Assembly (NCBI RefSeq): GCF_018139625.1
Contig: NZ_JAGSOH010000004.1
Coordinates: 62,001 to 126,000 of the forward strand
Source of the DNA: Actinospica acidithermotolerans
GTDB lineage: Bacteria; Actinomycetota; Actinomycetes; Streptomycetales; Catenulisporaceae
DNA: 64,000 bases
Reading direction: 5' to 3'
In this document: positions 38,160 to 46,453 of the stretch, piece after piece
How the letters are laid out: each line of letters opens with the position of its first letter
Numbering within the stretch: the stretch's first letter is position 1
Notes under the pieces: generated by a model
Told to the model about the DNA's origin: nothing
The model's input: the letters and a program-made list of their open reading frames with translations, nothing else
Databases searched by the model: none
Program-made: the position numbers and the translations under genes

Positions 38160-38945
38160 GTGAGCACGCGCACCCCGCTGATGGCGGGCAACTGGAAGAT
38201 GAACCTCAACCACTTCGAGGCCATCGCCCACGTTCAGAAGATCGCCTACGCCCTCAACGACAAGGACTTCGCGGCGGTGGAGGTGGCGGTGCTCGCGCCG
38301 TTCACCGACCTGCGCTCGATCCAGACGCTGGTGGACGGCGACAAGTTCAAGATCAAGTACGGCGCCCAGGACGTCTCGCAGCACGAGTCGGGCGCGTACA
38401 CCGGCGAGATCTCGGCCGCGATGCTGGCGAAGCTCAAGTGCGACTACGTCATCGTGGGGCACTCCGAGCGGCGCGAGTACCACGGCGAGAGCGACGCCGA
38501 GGTCGCGGCCAAGGCGGCGATCGCGCTCAAGCACGAGATCTCCCCGATCATCTGCTTCGGCGAGAAGCTGCACGTACGCCAGTCCGGCGAGCACGTCGCG
38601 CACTGCGTCGAGCAGCTGACCGGATCGATCGCGGGCCTCACCGGCGAGCAGCTGCGCAAGTCCGTGCTGGCCTACGAGCCGGTCTGGGCGATCGGCACCG
38701 GCGAGGTGGCCACCCCGGCCGACGCGCAGGAGGTCATCGGCGCGTCCCGGGCGAAGCTCGCCGAGCTGTACGACGCCGAGACGGCCGACGCCGTCCGCAT
38801 CCTGTACGGCGGCTCCGTCAAGGGCTCCAACGCGGCCGGCATCATGGCCGAGAAGGACGTGGACGGCGCGCTGATCGGCGGCGCCTCGCTGGACCCCGAG
38901 GACTTCGTCCGGATCGTGCGCTACCGGGACACCGCGGTCGCCTGA
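38160..38945 (+). CDS. tpiA: Triosephosphate isomerase
   Basis: 261 aa. Catalytic residues K13 (GNWKMN), H101 (IVGHSERR) and E173 ([11 protein letters not shown]) are present, as is the phosphate-binding [13 protein letters not shown] 38160, four bases after pgk. It interconverts triose phosphates; secG follows. Confidence 0.97.
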   Translation: MSTRTPLMAGNWKMNLNHFEAIAHVQKIAYALNDKDFAAVEVAVLAPFTDLRSIQTLVDGDKFKIKYGAQDVSQHESGAYTGEISAAMLAKLKCDYVIVGHSERREYHGESDAEVAAKAAIALKHEISPIICFGEKLHVRQSGEHVAHCVEQLTGSIAGLTGEQLRKSVLAYEPVWAIGTGEVATPADAQEVIGASRAKLAELYDAETADAVRILYGGSVKGSNAAGIMAEKDVDGALIGGASLDPEDFVRIVRYRDTAVA

Positions 38946-39050
38946 CCATGAGAGACGGCTACTGGTCTCGCACCCGCCGGACCAGGTAATCTGAGGCGGT
39001 TGCCGCACGCCGCGGCAACCGCCGGCCGTCCACCGAGAGAGAAGCGCCCC

Positions 39051-39278
39051 GTGATCCTCACCCTTGAGATCATCCTGGGTATCACCAGCCTGCTGCTGAT
39101 CCTGTTCGTCCTGCTGCACAAGGGCAAGGGCGGCGGTCTTTCCGACATGTTCGGCGGCGGTTTCACCTCGCAGCACGGCGGTTCCTCGGTGGTCGAGAAG
39201 AACCTCGACCGCATCACGATCGTGCTCTCGGTGATCTGGCTCGCCTGCATCGTCGGCATCGGAATCGCCTACAAGTAG
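39051..39278 (+). CDS. secG: Preprotein translocase subunit SecG
   Basis: 75 aa with two membrane segments (LEIILGITSLLLILFVLL and ITIVLSVIWLACIVGIGIAY). The connecting loop carries the family motif HKGKGGGLSDMFGG. It assists SecYEG-dependent export. The GTG start at 39051 is downstream of a GAGAGAGAAG site. Position behind gap-pgk-tpiA is conserved in many actinobacteria. Confidence 0.95.
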   Translation: MILTLEIILGITSLLLILFVLLHKGKGGGLSDMFGGGFTSQHGGSSVVEKNLDRITIVLSVIWLACIVGIGIAYK

Positions 39279-39294
39279 GACAGATCCGGGCGAA

Positions 39295-39315
39295 TCCGCT
39301 CCGATATCGGGCGGA
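39295..39315 (+). terminator. Hairpin between secG and rbpA
   Basis: TCCGCTCCGAT and ATCGGGCGGA pair over about 10 bp with one bulge, 16 bases after the secG stop. No T tract. It may end the gap-secG transcripts or be a 5' element of rbpA. Confidence 0.35.
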
Positions 39316-39427
39316 ACCGGGGGGATGCGCACCCGCGTCTGACCTAACGCTCGTACACTGGTGCATCGCGCCTTTTGTACGGCGACGGTGGAGCACTACG
39401 CGGTCTGCGGCAGGGAGACGGATAAAA

Positions 39428-39763
39428 GTGGCTAGTGGCAACGCGATTCGCGGCAGCCGGGTCGGCGCCGGCCCGATGGGCGAGGCCGAGCGGGGCGACA
39501 CCGCGCCGCGCGTCTGGATCACCTTCTACTGCTGCAACGGGCACGAGACCCGGCCGAGTTTCGCCAGCGACGCGGCGATCCCGGAGAGCTGGGACTGCCC
39601 GCGCTGCGGCTTCCCGGCCGGTCCGGACCGGGACAACCCCCCGGCTCCGCCGCGCACCGAGCCGTACAAGACGCACCTCGCGTACGTGCGCGAGCGGCGC
39701 AGCAACGAGGACGGCGAGGCCATCCTGGCCGAGGCGCTGGCCAAGCTGCGCGGCGAGATCTGA
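39428..39763 (+). CDS. rbpA: RNA polymerase-binding protein RbpA
   Basis: 111 aa. Actinobacterial factor that binds the housekeeping sigma factor and stabilises the open promoter complex. The signature is clear: YCCNGHETRPSFA, WDCPRCGFPAG, and a C-terminal sigma-interaction segment KTHLAYVRERRS...EAILAEAL. The Cys residues form the zinc-binding core. GTG 39428. I see no sigma-R type promoter (GGAAT-N18-GTT) of the kind recalled for Streptomyces rbpA. Confidence 0.95.
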   Translation: MASGNAIRGSRVGAGPMGEAERGDTAPRVWITFYCCNGHETRPSFASDAAIPESWDCPRCGFPAGPDRDNPPAPPRTEPYKTHLAYVRERRSNEDGEAILAEALAKLRGEI

Positions 39764-39789
39764 GCTCCCGCGCCGCCTAGAATCGGCCC

Positions 39790-40932
39790 ATGGCGGATTG
39801 GGACGAGACCACGCGCAGGTTCGAGATCTTCATCGATCGCGAGGTGCGGGAGAGCTCCCCGCTCTACACGGCGCTTACCCAGTACGTCTCGGACGACCTG
39901 GCCGCGCGCGGCTACTTCCTCGAGGTGCTCGGCCAGGCGCCGCACCGGCAGCGCATCCCCAACCTGCTCCTCGCCTCGGTGCACCGGGTGTTGTTCGATC
40001 ACCCGAACGAGTCCCTGGCGGAGTACTACCCGTCGCTGGGCGGTTCTCGGGAGCCGGATGAAAACCTTCCGAAGGTCTTCGCCGAGTTCGTCGCCGCGCA
40101 CCGCGCGGAGATCGATCCGCTGCTGGCGAACGGCGAGACGCAGACGAACGAGGTGCAGCGCAGCGCGCAGCTGCTGCCCGCCTTCGGCTGGGTGCAGGCG
40201 ACGACGCGGCGCCCGCTGGGGCTGATCGAGATCGGCCCCAGCGCCGGCCTGCTGCTGCACGCGGACCGCTACGACTTCCGCTACGAGTTCGCCGACGGCA
40301 CGGTGCTGGAGGGCGGCGAGGCGTCCGCTGACGGCGTTCCCGCGCTGCATTGCCCGATCCACGGCTCGTGCAGGCCGGAACAGCTCGCGCCCTTCGTCAC
40401 CAAGCCGCTGCGCGTCTCCTCGCGCGTCGGCCTGGACCTGAATCCGCTCAGCCCGACCGATCCCGAGGCGTGCGCCTGGCTGCGCGCCCTGGTGTGGCCC
40501 GAGCACGCCGAGCGCCGTGCCCGGCTCGAAGCGGCCCTGGCGCACGCCGCGCGACGGCCGGTGCGCCTGCGCAAGGGCGACGCCGTGCGCATCCTCGCGG
40601 ACGCCGTGGATTCCGTGGCGGACAACGCGATCCCGTGCGTCTTCGTCTCGAACAGCCTGCCGCACTGGAGCCCGGAGGGCCGCGAGGAGCTCGTCCGGCT
40701 GGTCCGCGAGCTCGGTGCGCGGCGCGACCTGGTGTTCATCATCAAGGAGGCGCACCGGATCGGACTCGGCCTGTTCAGCGGTGAGCCCGATCCGGCTGCG
40801 CCCGAAGGCAAGGACGTGCACGAGGTGCTGGGCGCGGTCGTCTACCTCGGCGGCCGCGAGCGGCTCTTCCGCCTCGGTGCGGCCGGAATGCACGGCGCGT
40901 GGCTCGACTGGGCTCCGCGTCCGCTGGGCTGA
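39790..40932 (+). CDS. DUF2332-family protein
   Basis: 380 aa. Matches the DUF2332 pattern: an N-terminal helical part (SPLYTALTQYVSDD), NLLLASVHRVLF, the loop QTNEVQRSAQLLPAF, and a glycine motif LIEIGPSAGLLLHADRY recalling a methyltransferase-like SAM site. Function unknown. ATG 39790, 27 bases after rbpA. It converges on the NiCoT gene. A methyltransferase role is my inference from EIGPSAG only. Confidence 0.82.
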   Translation: MADWDETTRRFEIFIDREVRESSPLYTALTQYVSDDLAARGYFLEVLGQAPHRQRIPNLLLASVHRVLFDHPNESLAEYYPSLGGSREPDENLPKVFAEFVAAHRAEIDPLLANGETQTNEVQRSAQLLPAFGWVQATTRRPLGLIEIGPSAGLLLHADRYDFRYEFADGTVLEGGEASADGVPALHCPIHGSCRPEQLAPFVTKPLRVSSRVGLDLNPLSPTDPEACAWLRALVWPEHAERRARLEAALAHAARRPVRLRKGDAVRILADAVDSVADNAIPCVFVSNSLPHWSPEGREELVRLVRELGARRDLVFIIKEAHRIGLGLFSGEPDPAAPEGKDVHEVLGAVVYLGGRERLFRLGAAGMHGAWLDWAPRPLG

Positions 40933-40972
40933 TCGCGCCGCCGGCCGGTTTGCCGCTGCCGGGCTGGTCTGG

Positions 40973-42103
40973 CTAGTCCGCGGTCTCCTGCTTCGTCCAG
41001 CGGTGCTCGATCCTCCCGAACCGCCACACCAGCACGGCCGCGATCCATGTCGCCGCGAACAGGCCGGCGATGGTGAATCCGGCCCGGTTGATGTCGAAGT
41101 CCGCCATGTAGTCCCAGAATCCGCCGGACAGGTGCAGCTCGCCGGTCAGCACGCCGAGCATCTCGACCGTGCCGATGATGAACGCGGCGGCGATCGACAG
41201 CCCCGTGATCACGAGGTTGTAGTAGACCTTGCGGACCGGTTTCGCGAAGGCCCAGCCGTAGGCGAAGTTCATGAAGCAGCCGTCGAGCGTGTCGAACAGG
41301 GTCATGCCGCCGGAGAACAGCAGCGGCAGCGCGAGGACCGCGTAGAACGGCAGGCCGCTGGTCGCCGCGTACGCCGTGGCCGCGAGCAGCACGACCTCGG
41401 TCGCGGTGTCGAATCCGATGCCGAAGGCGCAGCCGACGAGGTACATCTGCCAGGTCTTCGTGATCGAGCGCATGAAGCGGCCGAAGAAGCGCCACATCAG
41501 CCCGCGGGCCTGGAGCTGCCTCTCCAGTTCCTCCTCGTCGAGGTCGCCGCGCCGCATCTGCTTGAACACCTTGGCGATCCCGGCCAGCACGACCAGGTTC
41601 AGCGCGGCGATCAGGTACAGGAAGCCCGCCGCCGTGATCGTGCCGATGGTGCCGCCGAGCGTCTCATAGGTCGAATTCGGGTCGACGAGAGCGCCGAACA
41701 CGGCCTTAGCCGCGACGGTGATCCCGACGCCGACCGCGACGACGATGCTGGAGTGGCCGAGGGCGAACACGAAGCCGACCGCGATCGGGCGCTCGCCGTC
41801 GGACATCAGCTTGCGGGTGACGTTGTCGATCGCCGAGATGTGGTCGGCGTCGAAGGCGTGCCGGGCGCCGAGGGTCCACGCGGTGACGGCCACGCCGAGG
41901 CCCACGCCGAGTTTCGCGTACGCGAAGTGATGCGGCATCACCGTGAAGACGTAGATGCCCCAGCCGGAGCCGTTGATCGCGAGAACTACCAGGGCGATCA
42001 GGCCGAGGCGGCCCCATTCGCGGGGCTCGAGGGCGTGAACCAGGGAACGCCGTCGGGGCGAGGGGATTCCGGGCGCGGGCGCGGGCAATTGGGCGCGAGG
42101 CAT
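40973..42103 (-). CDS. Cobalt/nickel permease, NiCoT (HoxN/NixA) family
   Basis: 376 aa membrane protein. The metal-selectivity signature HAFDADHI lies at residues 82-89, followed by GFVFALGHSSIVV and later FDTATEVVLL, all family motifs. I chose ATG 42103, with a GGAAGGA site; the longer open frame to 42184 would run into the riboswitch. A cobalamin riboswitch lies directly upstream, which makes cobalt for B12 synthesis the likely cargo. Confidence 0.92.
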   Translation of the reverse strand: MPRAQLPAPAPGIPSPRRRSLVHALEPREWGRLGLIALVVLAINGSGWGIYVFTVMPHHFAYAKLGVGLGVAVTAWTLGARHAFDADHISAIDNVTRKLMSDGERPIAVGFVFALGHSSIVVAVGVGITVAAKAVFGALVDPNSTYETLGGTIGTITAAGFLYLIAALNLVVLAGIAKVFKQMRRGDLDEEELERQLQARGLMWRFFGRFMRSITKTWQMYLVGCAFGIGFDTATEVVLLAATAYAATSGLPFYAVLALPLLFSGGMTLFDTLDGCFMNFAYGWAFAKPVRKVYYNLVITGLSIAAAFIIGTVEMLGVLTGELHLSGGFWDYMADFDINRAGFTIAGLFAATWIAAVLVWRFGRIEHRWTKQETAD

Positions 42104-42139
42104 CGCGGGCCAATCCTTCCATCGAGGCTGGCTGAGCGT

Positions 42140-42286
42140 GCGCGCGCCGAGAGGCGACCGGACTTCCCCGGGAACAGGGATCACCGTTGCGGGACAGTGC
42201 CGGATTCACACCGGCTTCGCTCTCCGCGCGCGGCCCCGGCGAGGGCCGGGGCAGGGTGCATCGTACTGCCTGGCACCGCGGATGCG
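42140..42286 (-). ncRNA. Cobalamin (B12) riboswitch upstream of NiCoT permease
   Basis: Read on the minus strand, the region contains the conserved core GCCGGTGTGAATCCGGC, then ACTGTCCCGCAACGGTGA, and a B12-box-like AGTCCGGTCGCCTCTC near 42150-42165. Supporting stems are GGCAG...CTGCC and CCCCGGC-CCTC-GCCGGGG. Adenosylcobalamin binding is expected to shut down the permease. The 3' edge is close to the ribosome site, so control may be translational. It begins only a few bases after the toxin stop. Boundaries are approximate. Confidence 0.88.
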
Positions 42287-42288
42287 GC

Positions 42289-42591
42289 TCACTGCGGATG
42301 CGGAGCCTTGGCGACCATGATGACGGTGACCGTCGCGTTCTTCTCCGAGACCTTGTAGAGCACCCGGTAGTACCCGAGCAGCAGCCGGCGCAGTCCGCCC
42401 CGGCCGAGGTTGGCGCTGTTGCCCGGCCGGGGGTTGTCGCCGAGCTCGTACACGGCCGTCAGCACCAGCTGCGCGCCCAGCTTGTCCTCGCGGTACAGCA
42501 GGGTCGCCGCGTCGATGGCGGCCGGCTTCCAGTCGATCCAGTAGGTCCTGCGCTGTTCCTCGTCGGTCTCCTTGTCCTTGTGACGGGGCAC
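42289..42591 (-). CDS. RelE/ParE-superfamily toxin
   Basis: 100 aa. Pattern of RelE-like ribonuclease toxins: N-terminal helices, GDNPRPGNSANLGR, then the strand RLLLGYYRVLYKVSEKNATVTVIMV. The GTG start at 42591 directly follows the antitoxin stop codon with no gap, so it is translationally coupled. It would cleave ribosome-bound mRNA when free of antitoxin. The stop lies at the 5' edge of the B12 riboswitch. Confidence 0.85.
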   Translation of the reverse strand: MPRHKDKETDEEQRRTYWIDWKPAAIDAATLLYREDKLGAQLVLTAVYELGDNPRPGNSANLGRGGLRRLLLGYYRVLYKVSEKNATVTVIMVAKAPHPQ

Positions 42592-42855
42592 TTAGCTGTC
42601 CTCGTCCATTCCCAGGAGCTTCCTGACCTGGTCGTGCGGCACGAGATCGTCGTCCTGCGCCAGGATCCGCTCGGCCAGCGCGACGTCGGCCTCGTCCTCG
42701 CGGCGCCGGAAGTACTCCAGCACCTCGTAGGGCACGATCGCCGCCACCGGCGTGCCATGCTGCGTGATGGTGATGATCTCGCCGCCGTGGTGCGACTTGG
42801 CGACGAGATTGCCGAGGCGCGTGCGCGCGTCGGTGAGGGTCACTGTCTCTGACAT
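42592..42855 (-). CDS. Phd/YefM-family antitoxin
   Basis: 87 aa. The N-terminal DNA-binding part (TLTDARTRLGNLVAKSHHGG, then EIITITQHGTPVAAIVP) is typical, followed by an acidic C-terminal toxin-binding helix. ATG 42855 is chosen because a promoter with a 17-base spacer ends 6 bases before it, implying a leaderless message, and an inverted repeat overlaps the start. It neutralises the RelE-like toxin and autorepresses. Confidence 0.87.
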   Translation of the reverse strand: MSETVTLTDARTRLGNLVAKSHHGGEIITITQHGTPVAAIVPYEVLEYFRRREDEADVALAERILAQDDDLVPHDQVRKLLGMDEDS

Positions 42856-42869
42856 GTACAAAACGTACA
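42855..42869. promoter_or_regulatory. Antitoxin operator TGTAC-N5-GTACA
   Basis: A perfect 5-base inverted repeat with a 5-base spacer overlaps the antitoxin start codon and its -10 box, the classic autorepression position for Phd/YefM antitoxins. Confidence 0.65.
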
Positions 42870-42890
42870 CTTTGCAGACTTTGTTGTAAA
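42862..42890 (-). promoter_or_regulatory. Promoter of toxin-antitoxin operon
   Basis: On the minus strand TTTACA (-35) and TACGTT (-10) are separated by 17 bases. The -10 box ends 6 bases before the ATG, so transcription should start at or beside the start codon. Confidence 0.6.
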
Positions 42891-42892
42891 GA

Positions 42893-42924
42893 GTGGGCCC
42901 CGCGGTCGCGACCGCGGGGCCCAC
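42893..42924 (-). terminator. Perfect 32-bp palindromic terminator of the pentose phosphate operon
   Basis: Each 16-base half (GTGGGCCCCGCGGTCG and its exact complement) forms a long hairpin with a minimal loop. It lies 34 bases after the pgl stop, followed on the minus strand by CTCTTTAC. It should insulate the TA promoter immediately downstream from readthrough. Confidence 0.85.
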
Positions 42925-42958
42925 AGTGGTACTCGGTACTGCTCGGTGGTGCGGCGCT

Positions 42959-43723
42959 CTACCGCAGCAAACCCGCCGCGGCCTCGTCGACGAGCCAGAG
43001 CGTCGCCTCCGTGCCGTGGGCGCCCACCGCGGGCGTGTGCACCTGGTCGGCGCTGGAGAGCGCGCGGGCCACGGCCTCGGCCTTCTCGGCCCCGGACGCC
43101 ACGACCCACACCTCGCGCGCGGCCTGGATCACGCGGAAGGTGAGCGAGATCCGGTCGGGCGGCGGCTTGGGGGAGTTGTGCACCGCGATCACGGACGGCG
43201 CGACCTCGCGGGTGCCCGGGTGGTCCGGGAACAGCGAGGCGATGTGGCCGTCCGGGCCCATGCCGAGCAGCAGCACGTCGAACTCCGGGGCGTCCTTGCC
43301 GTCGGAGCCCGCGTACTTCGCCAGCTCGGCGGCGTAACGCTCGGCCGCGGCCGCCGCGTCATCGCCGTCCGGGCCGTCGCTCGGGGCCATGACGTGCACG
43401 AACTCCGGGTTCAGCGGCAGCCCGTCCAGCAGGGCTTCCCTGGCCTGGGTCTCGTTGCGCTCCTTGTCCCCGGCGGGGACGAAGCGCTCGTCGCCCCACC
43501 ACAGGTGCACCCGGCCCCAGTCCACGGCCTCGCGCGCGGGCAGCTGCGCGAGCGCGGCCAGCGTGCCGATGCCGATCGTGCCGCCGGTCAGCACCAGGTG
43601 CGCCACGTCCCGCTCGGCCAGCACGTCGACCAGCTTGGTCGCTAGCCGCGCCGCCGCCGCCGAAGCCAGGACCGGGCCGGACGGGTGGCGGATGACGCGG
43701 GCTCCGGCGCGCGCGGCAGTCAA
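42959..43723 (-). CDS. pgl: 6-phosphogluconolactonase
   Basis: 254 aa, DevB/SOL type. Motifs: LVLTGGTIGIGTLAAL near residue 43, VHLWWGDERFVP, and GMGPDGHIASLFP with the active-site His region. It hydrolyses the lactone made by Zwf. Start TTG 43723 overlaps the opcA stop (TTGA); no better start exists nearby. Last gene of the operon, followed by the palindromic terminator. Confidence 0.94.
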   Translation of the reverse strand: MTAARAGARVIRHPSGPVLASAAAARLATKLVDVLAERDVAHLVLTGGTIGIGTLAALAQLPAREAVDWGRVHLWWGDERFVPAGDKERNETQAREALLDGLPLNPEFVHVMAPSDGPDGDDAAAAAERYAAELAKYAGSDGKDAPEFDVLLLGMGPDGHIASLFPDHPGTREVAPSVIAVHNSPKPPPDRISLTFRVIQAAREVWVVASGAEKAEAVARALSSADQVHTPAVGAHGTEATLWLVDEAAAGLLR

Positions 43724-44799
43724 GCCGACTCCCCGGTCGGGGCCCCGGCGTCCGCCGCGGACCCGTCAGCGGACCCGTCCCCGGCCTCGTCGGCGTCCTC
43801 GGCCTCGTCGACCGCCACGGGGGCCGGCTCGCCGAGGCGCGCGGCCTCCTTGGCGGCCTTCTCGACTGTCGGGCCAGCCACCTTCAGCGGCTCGGTGAAG
43901 GGCACGTCCACCTCGGCCAGCATCCGGGCGTAGACGTCGTCCTGGTCCAGCCGGCGCAGCTCCTCGGCGATCAGCTCGGCGGTCTCCCGCCGCTTGAGCG
44001 CCACCGGGCGGTCCGGCTGGCCCGGGATGGAGAGCGTGGCCAGCTCGCCGTCCGGCCGGCTCAGCCGGATCGGGCCGTCCGCGGTCATCAGCTCGACCGA
44101 GGTGATGCCCGGGCCCTCGTCCGCGGTCCGGGTCACCGGCACGCCGAGGCGCTGCCGCAGCCACACGGCCAGCACCCGCACCGAGGGGTTGCCCTCCTCG
44201 CCGGAGACCGCGACCGAGCTGACCGCGCGCGGGAACTGGTCCAGCGCGGCGGCCAGCATCGAGCGCCACGGGGTGAGCCGGGTCCAGGCCAGGTCGGTGT
44301 CGCCCGGCTGGTAGCCGGCCGCGCGCGCCACGAGCTTGGTCATCGGCTTGTAGTACTCGGCCGCGTCGGTGATCCGGCGCTGCGCGAAGGCGCCCAGCGG
44401 GTCCTTCGACGGCGCGTCCGGGCCCTCGTCCGGCCACCAGGTGACGACCGGGACGTCCGGCAGCAGCAGCGGCAGCACGACCGAGTCGGCGTGCGTGGCC
44501 AGCTCGCCGTACAGCCGCAGCACCACGACCTCGCCGGGGCCGTTCTCGTCGCCGGTGCGCACCTCGGCGTCCAGCCGGGTGCGCGTGGTGTCCGGCCGGC
44601 CGATCGCGATGATGATCCGCGCCGGGTGCTCCCGGGCGGCCCGGCTCGCGGCCTTCATCGCGTCGTAGTGGTGCCGCTCCTCGGTGGAGACGACCAGCGT
44701 CAGCACGGCGCCCGTGGTCGGGGTGCCGCTCTTGTGCCGGGCCGCCACCAGCGTGGAGGCGATCTTGCCGGACGTCGTGTCGGTCAGATCGATGATCAC
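43720..44799 (-). CDS. opcA: Glucose-6-phosphate dehydrogenase assembly protein OpcA
   Basis: 359 aa. Actinobacteria and cyanobacteria use OpcA to assemble or activate Zwf. The family pattern is visible: an N-terminal alpha/beta part (VVSTEERHHYDAMKAASRAA), PLLLPDVPVVTWWPDEGP and TRLTPWRSMLAAALDQ. An acidic C-terminal tail (DEAEDADEAGDGSADG) follows. GTG 44799 has a GGAGGT site. It lies 49 bases after zwf and overlaps pgl. Confidence 0.94.
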   Translation of the reverse strand: MIIDLTDTTSGKIASTLVAARHKSGTPTTGAVLTLVVSTEERHHYDAMKAASRAAREHPARIIIAIGRPDTTRTRLDAEVRTGDENGPGEVVVLRLYGELATHADSVVLPLLLPDVPVVTWWPDEGPDAPSKDPLGAFAQRRITDAAEYYKPMTKLVARAAGYQPGDTDLAWTRLTPWRSMLAAALDQFPRAVSSVAVSGEEGNPSVRVLAVWLRQRLGVPVTRTADEGPGITSVELMTADGPIRLSRPDGELATLSIPGQPDRPVALKRRETAELIAEELRRLDQDDVYARMLAEVDVPFTEPLKVAGPTVEKAAKEAARLGEPAPVAVDEAEDADEAGDGSADGSAADAGAPTGESA

Positions 44800-44848
44800 G
44801 ACTCGACACCTCCGTGGGCCGCGCCGGTCGGATCGATGGCGCACTTGT

Positions 44849-46453
44849 TCATGGCCGCCTCCAGCTGCGTTCGTCGCGCGCGAGCATCTCGTCGGCCTCG
44901 GCCGGTCCCCAGGTGCCCGCCGGGTACTGCGCCGGCTTGCCGTTCTCCGCCCAGTACTTCTCGATCGGGTCGAGGATCTCCCAGCCCAGCTCGACCTCCT
45001 CGGTGCGCGGGAACAGCGGCGCGTCGCCGAGCAGCACGTCCAGGATGAGCCGCTCGTAGGCCTCAGGGGAGGACTCGGTGAACGCCTCGCCGTACTGGAA
45101 GTCCATCGACACGTCGCGCACCTCCATCGAGGTGCCCGGCACCTTGGAGCCGAAGCGCACGGTGATGCCCTCGTCCGGCTGCACCCGGATGACCAGGGCG
45201 TTCTGCCCGAGCTCCTCGGTCATCGTGTCGGTGAACGGCAGGTGCGGGGCGCGCTGGAAGACCACCGCGATCTCGGTGACGCGGCGGCCGAGCCGCTTGC
45301 CGGTGCGCAGGTAGAACGGCACGCCGGCCCAGCGCCGGGTGTCGATCTCCAGCTTGATGGCCGCGTAGGTGTCGGTGATGGAGTCCGGCGCGATGCCGTC
45401 CTCCTCCAGGAAGCCGAGCACCTTCTCGCCGCCCTGCCAGCCGCCGGTGTACTGGCCGCGCACGGTGTGCTGGCCGAGGTCCTCCGGCAGCTGCACCGCC
45501 GAGAGCACCTTGACCTTCTCCGCGAACACCGCGTCCGCCTCGAAAGACCCCGGCTCCTCCATGGCGGTCAGCGCGAGCAGCTGCAGCAGGTGGTTCTGGA
45601 TCACGTCGCGGGCCGCGCCGATGCCGTCGTAGTACCCCGCGCGGCCGCCGATGCCGATGTCCTCGGCCATGGTGATCTGCACGTGGTCGACGTAGTTGCG
45701 GTTCCAGATCGGCTCGAACATCGTGTTGGCGAAACGCAGCGCCAGGATGTTCTGCACCGTCTCCTTGCCCAGGTAGTGGTCGATCCGGAAGACCGACTTG
45801 GGCGCGAAGACTTCGGCGACGACCCGGTTCAGCTCCCTGGCGCTGGCCAGGTCGTGCCCGAAGGGCTTCTCGATGATGACCCGGCGCCAGGATTCCGGGC
45901 CGCCGTCGGACAGCCCGGACTCCTTGAGCTGCTGGACCACGTTCGGGAAGAACTTCGGCGGCACCGAGAGGTAGAACGCGTGGTTGCCGTTCGTCCCACG
46001 CAGCCGGTCCAGCTCGTCGATGGTCTCCTTGAGCTGCGCGAACGCGGCCGGGTCGCCGAACTCGCCGGGCACGAAGCGGAAGCCCTGGGCCAGCTGGTTC
46101 CAGACCTCCTCGCGAAAGGGCGTGCGCGAGTGCTCCTTGACGGCCTCGTACACGACCTGCGAGAAGTCCTGGTCCGCCCAGTCCCGCCGGGCGAAGCCGA
46201 CCAGGGCGAAGCCCGGGGGCAGCAGCCCCCGGTTCGCCAGGTCGTAGATCGCCGGCATCAGCTTCTTGCGGCTCAGGTCGCCGGTGACGCCGAAGATCAC
46301 CAGGCCGCAGGGTCCGGCGATCCGCGGCAGCCGCCGGTCCTGCGGGTCGCGCAGCGGGTTCGCCAGCGTGGTGCCCGCGTGCTCGACCTCGTCGAGGTGC
46401 CGGTGCGTGATCGACGGCCCGAAGACGTCGCCGTCTCTGCCGACAGGGCTCAC
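44849..46453 (-). CDS. zwf: Glucose-6-phosphate 1-dehydrogenase
   Basis: 534 aa. NADP-binding [14 protein letters not shown] and the substrate-site motif RIDHYLGKE are intact; EKPFGHD precedes it. It commits glucose 6-phosphate to the oxidative pentose phosphate pathway and makes NADPH. GTG 46453 overlaps the tal stop (GTGA) with a GGAGGC site. OpcA is encoded directly downstream. Confidence 0.97.
   Translation of the reverse strand: MSPVGRDGDVFGPSITHRHLDEVEHAGTTLANPLRDPQDRRLPRIAGPCGLVIFGVTGDLSRKKLMPAIYDLANRGLLPPGFALVGFARRDWADQDFSQVVYEAVKEHSRTPFREEVWNQLAQGFRFVPGEFGDPAAFAQLKETIDELDRLRGTNGNHAFYLSVPPKFFPNVVQQLKESGLSDGGPESWRRVIIEKPFGHDLASARELNRVVAEVFAPKSVFRIDHYLGKETVQNILALRFANTMFEPIWNRNYVDHVQITMAEDIGIGGRAGYYDGIGAARDVIQNHLLQLLALTAMEEPGSFEADAVFAEKVKVLSAVQLPEDLGQHTVRGQYTGGWQGGEKVLGFLEEDGIAPDSITDTYAAIKLEIDTRRWAGVPFYLRTGKRLGRRVTEIAVVFQRAPHLPFTDTMTEELGQNALVIRVQPDEGITVRFGSKVPGTSMEVRDVSMDFQYGEAFTESSPEAYERLILDVLLGDAPLFPRTEEVELGWEILDPIEKYWAENGKPAQYPAGTWGPAEADEMLARDERSWRRP

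Noticed and set aside
39279-39427. Sigma-R type promoter (GGAAT-N18-GTT) upstream of rbpA
   Set aside because: Only a GGAAC is present and no GTT lies at the right distance.
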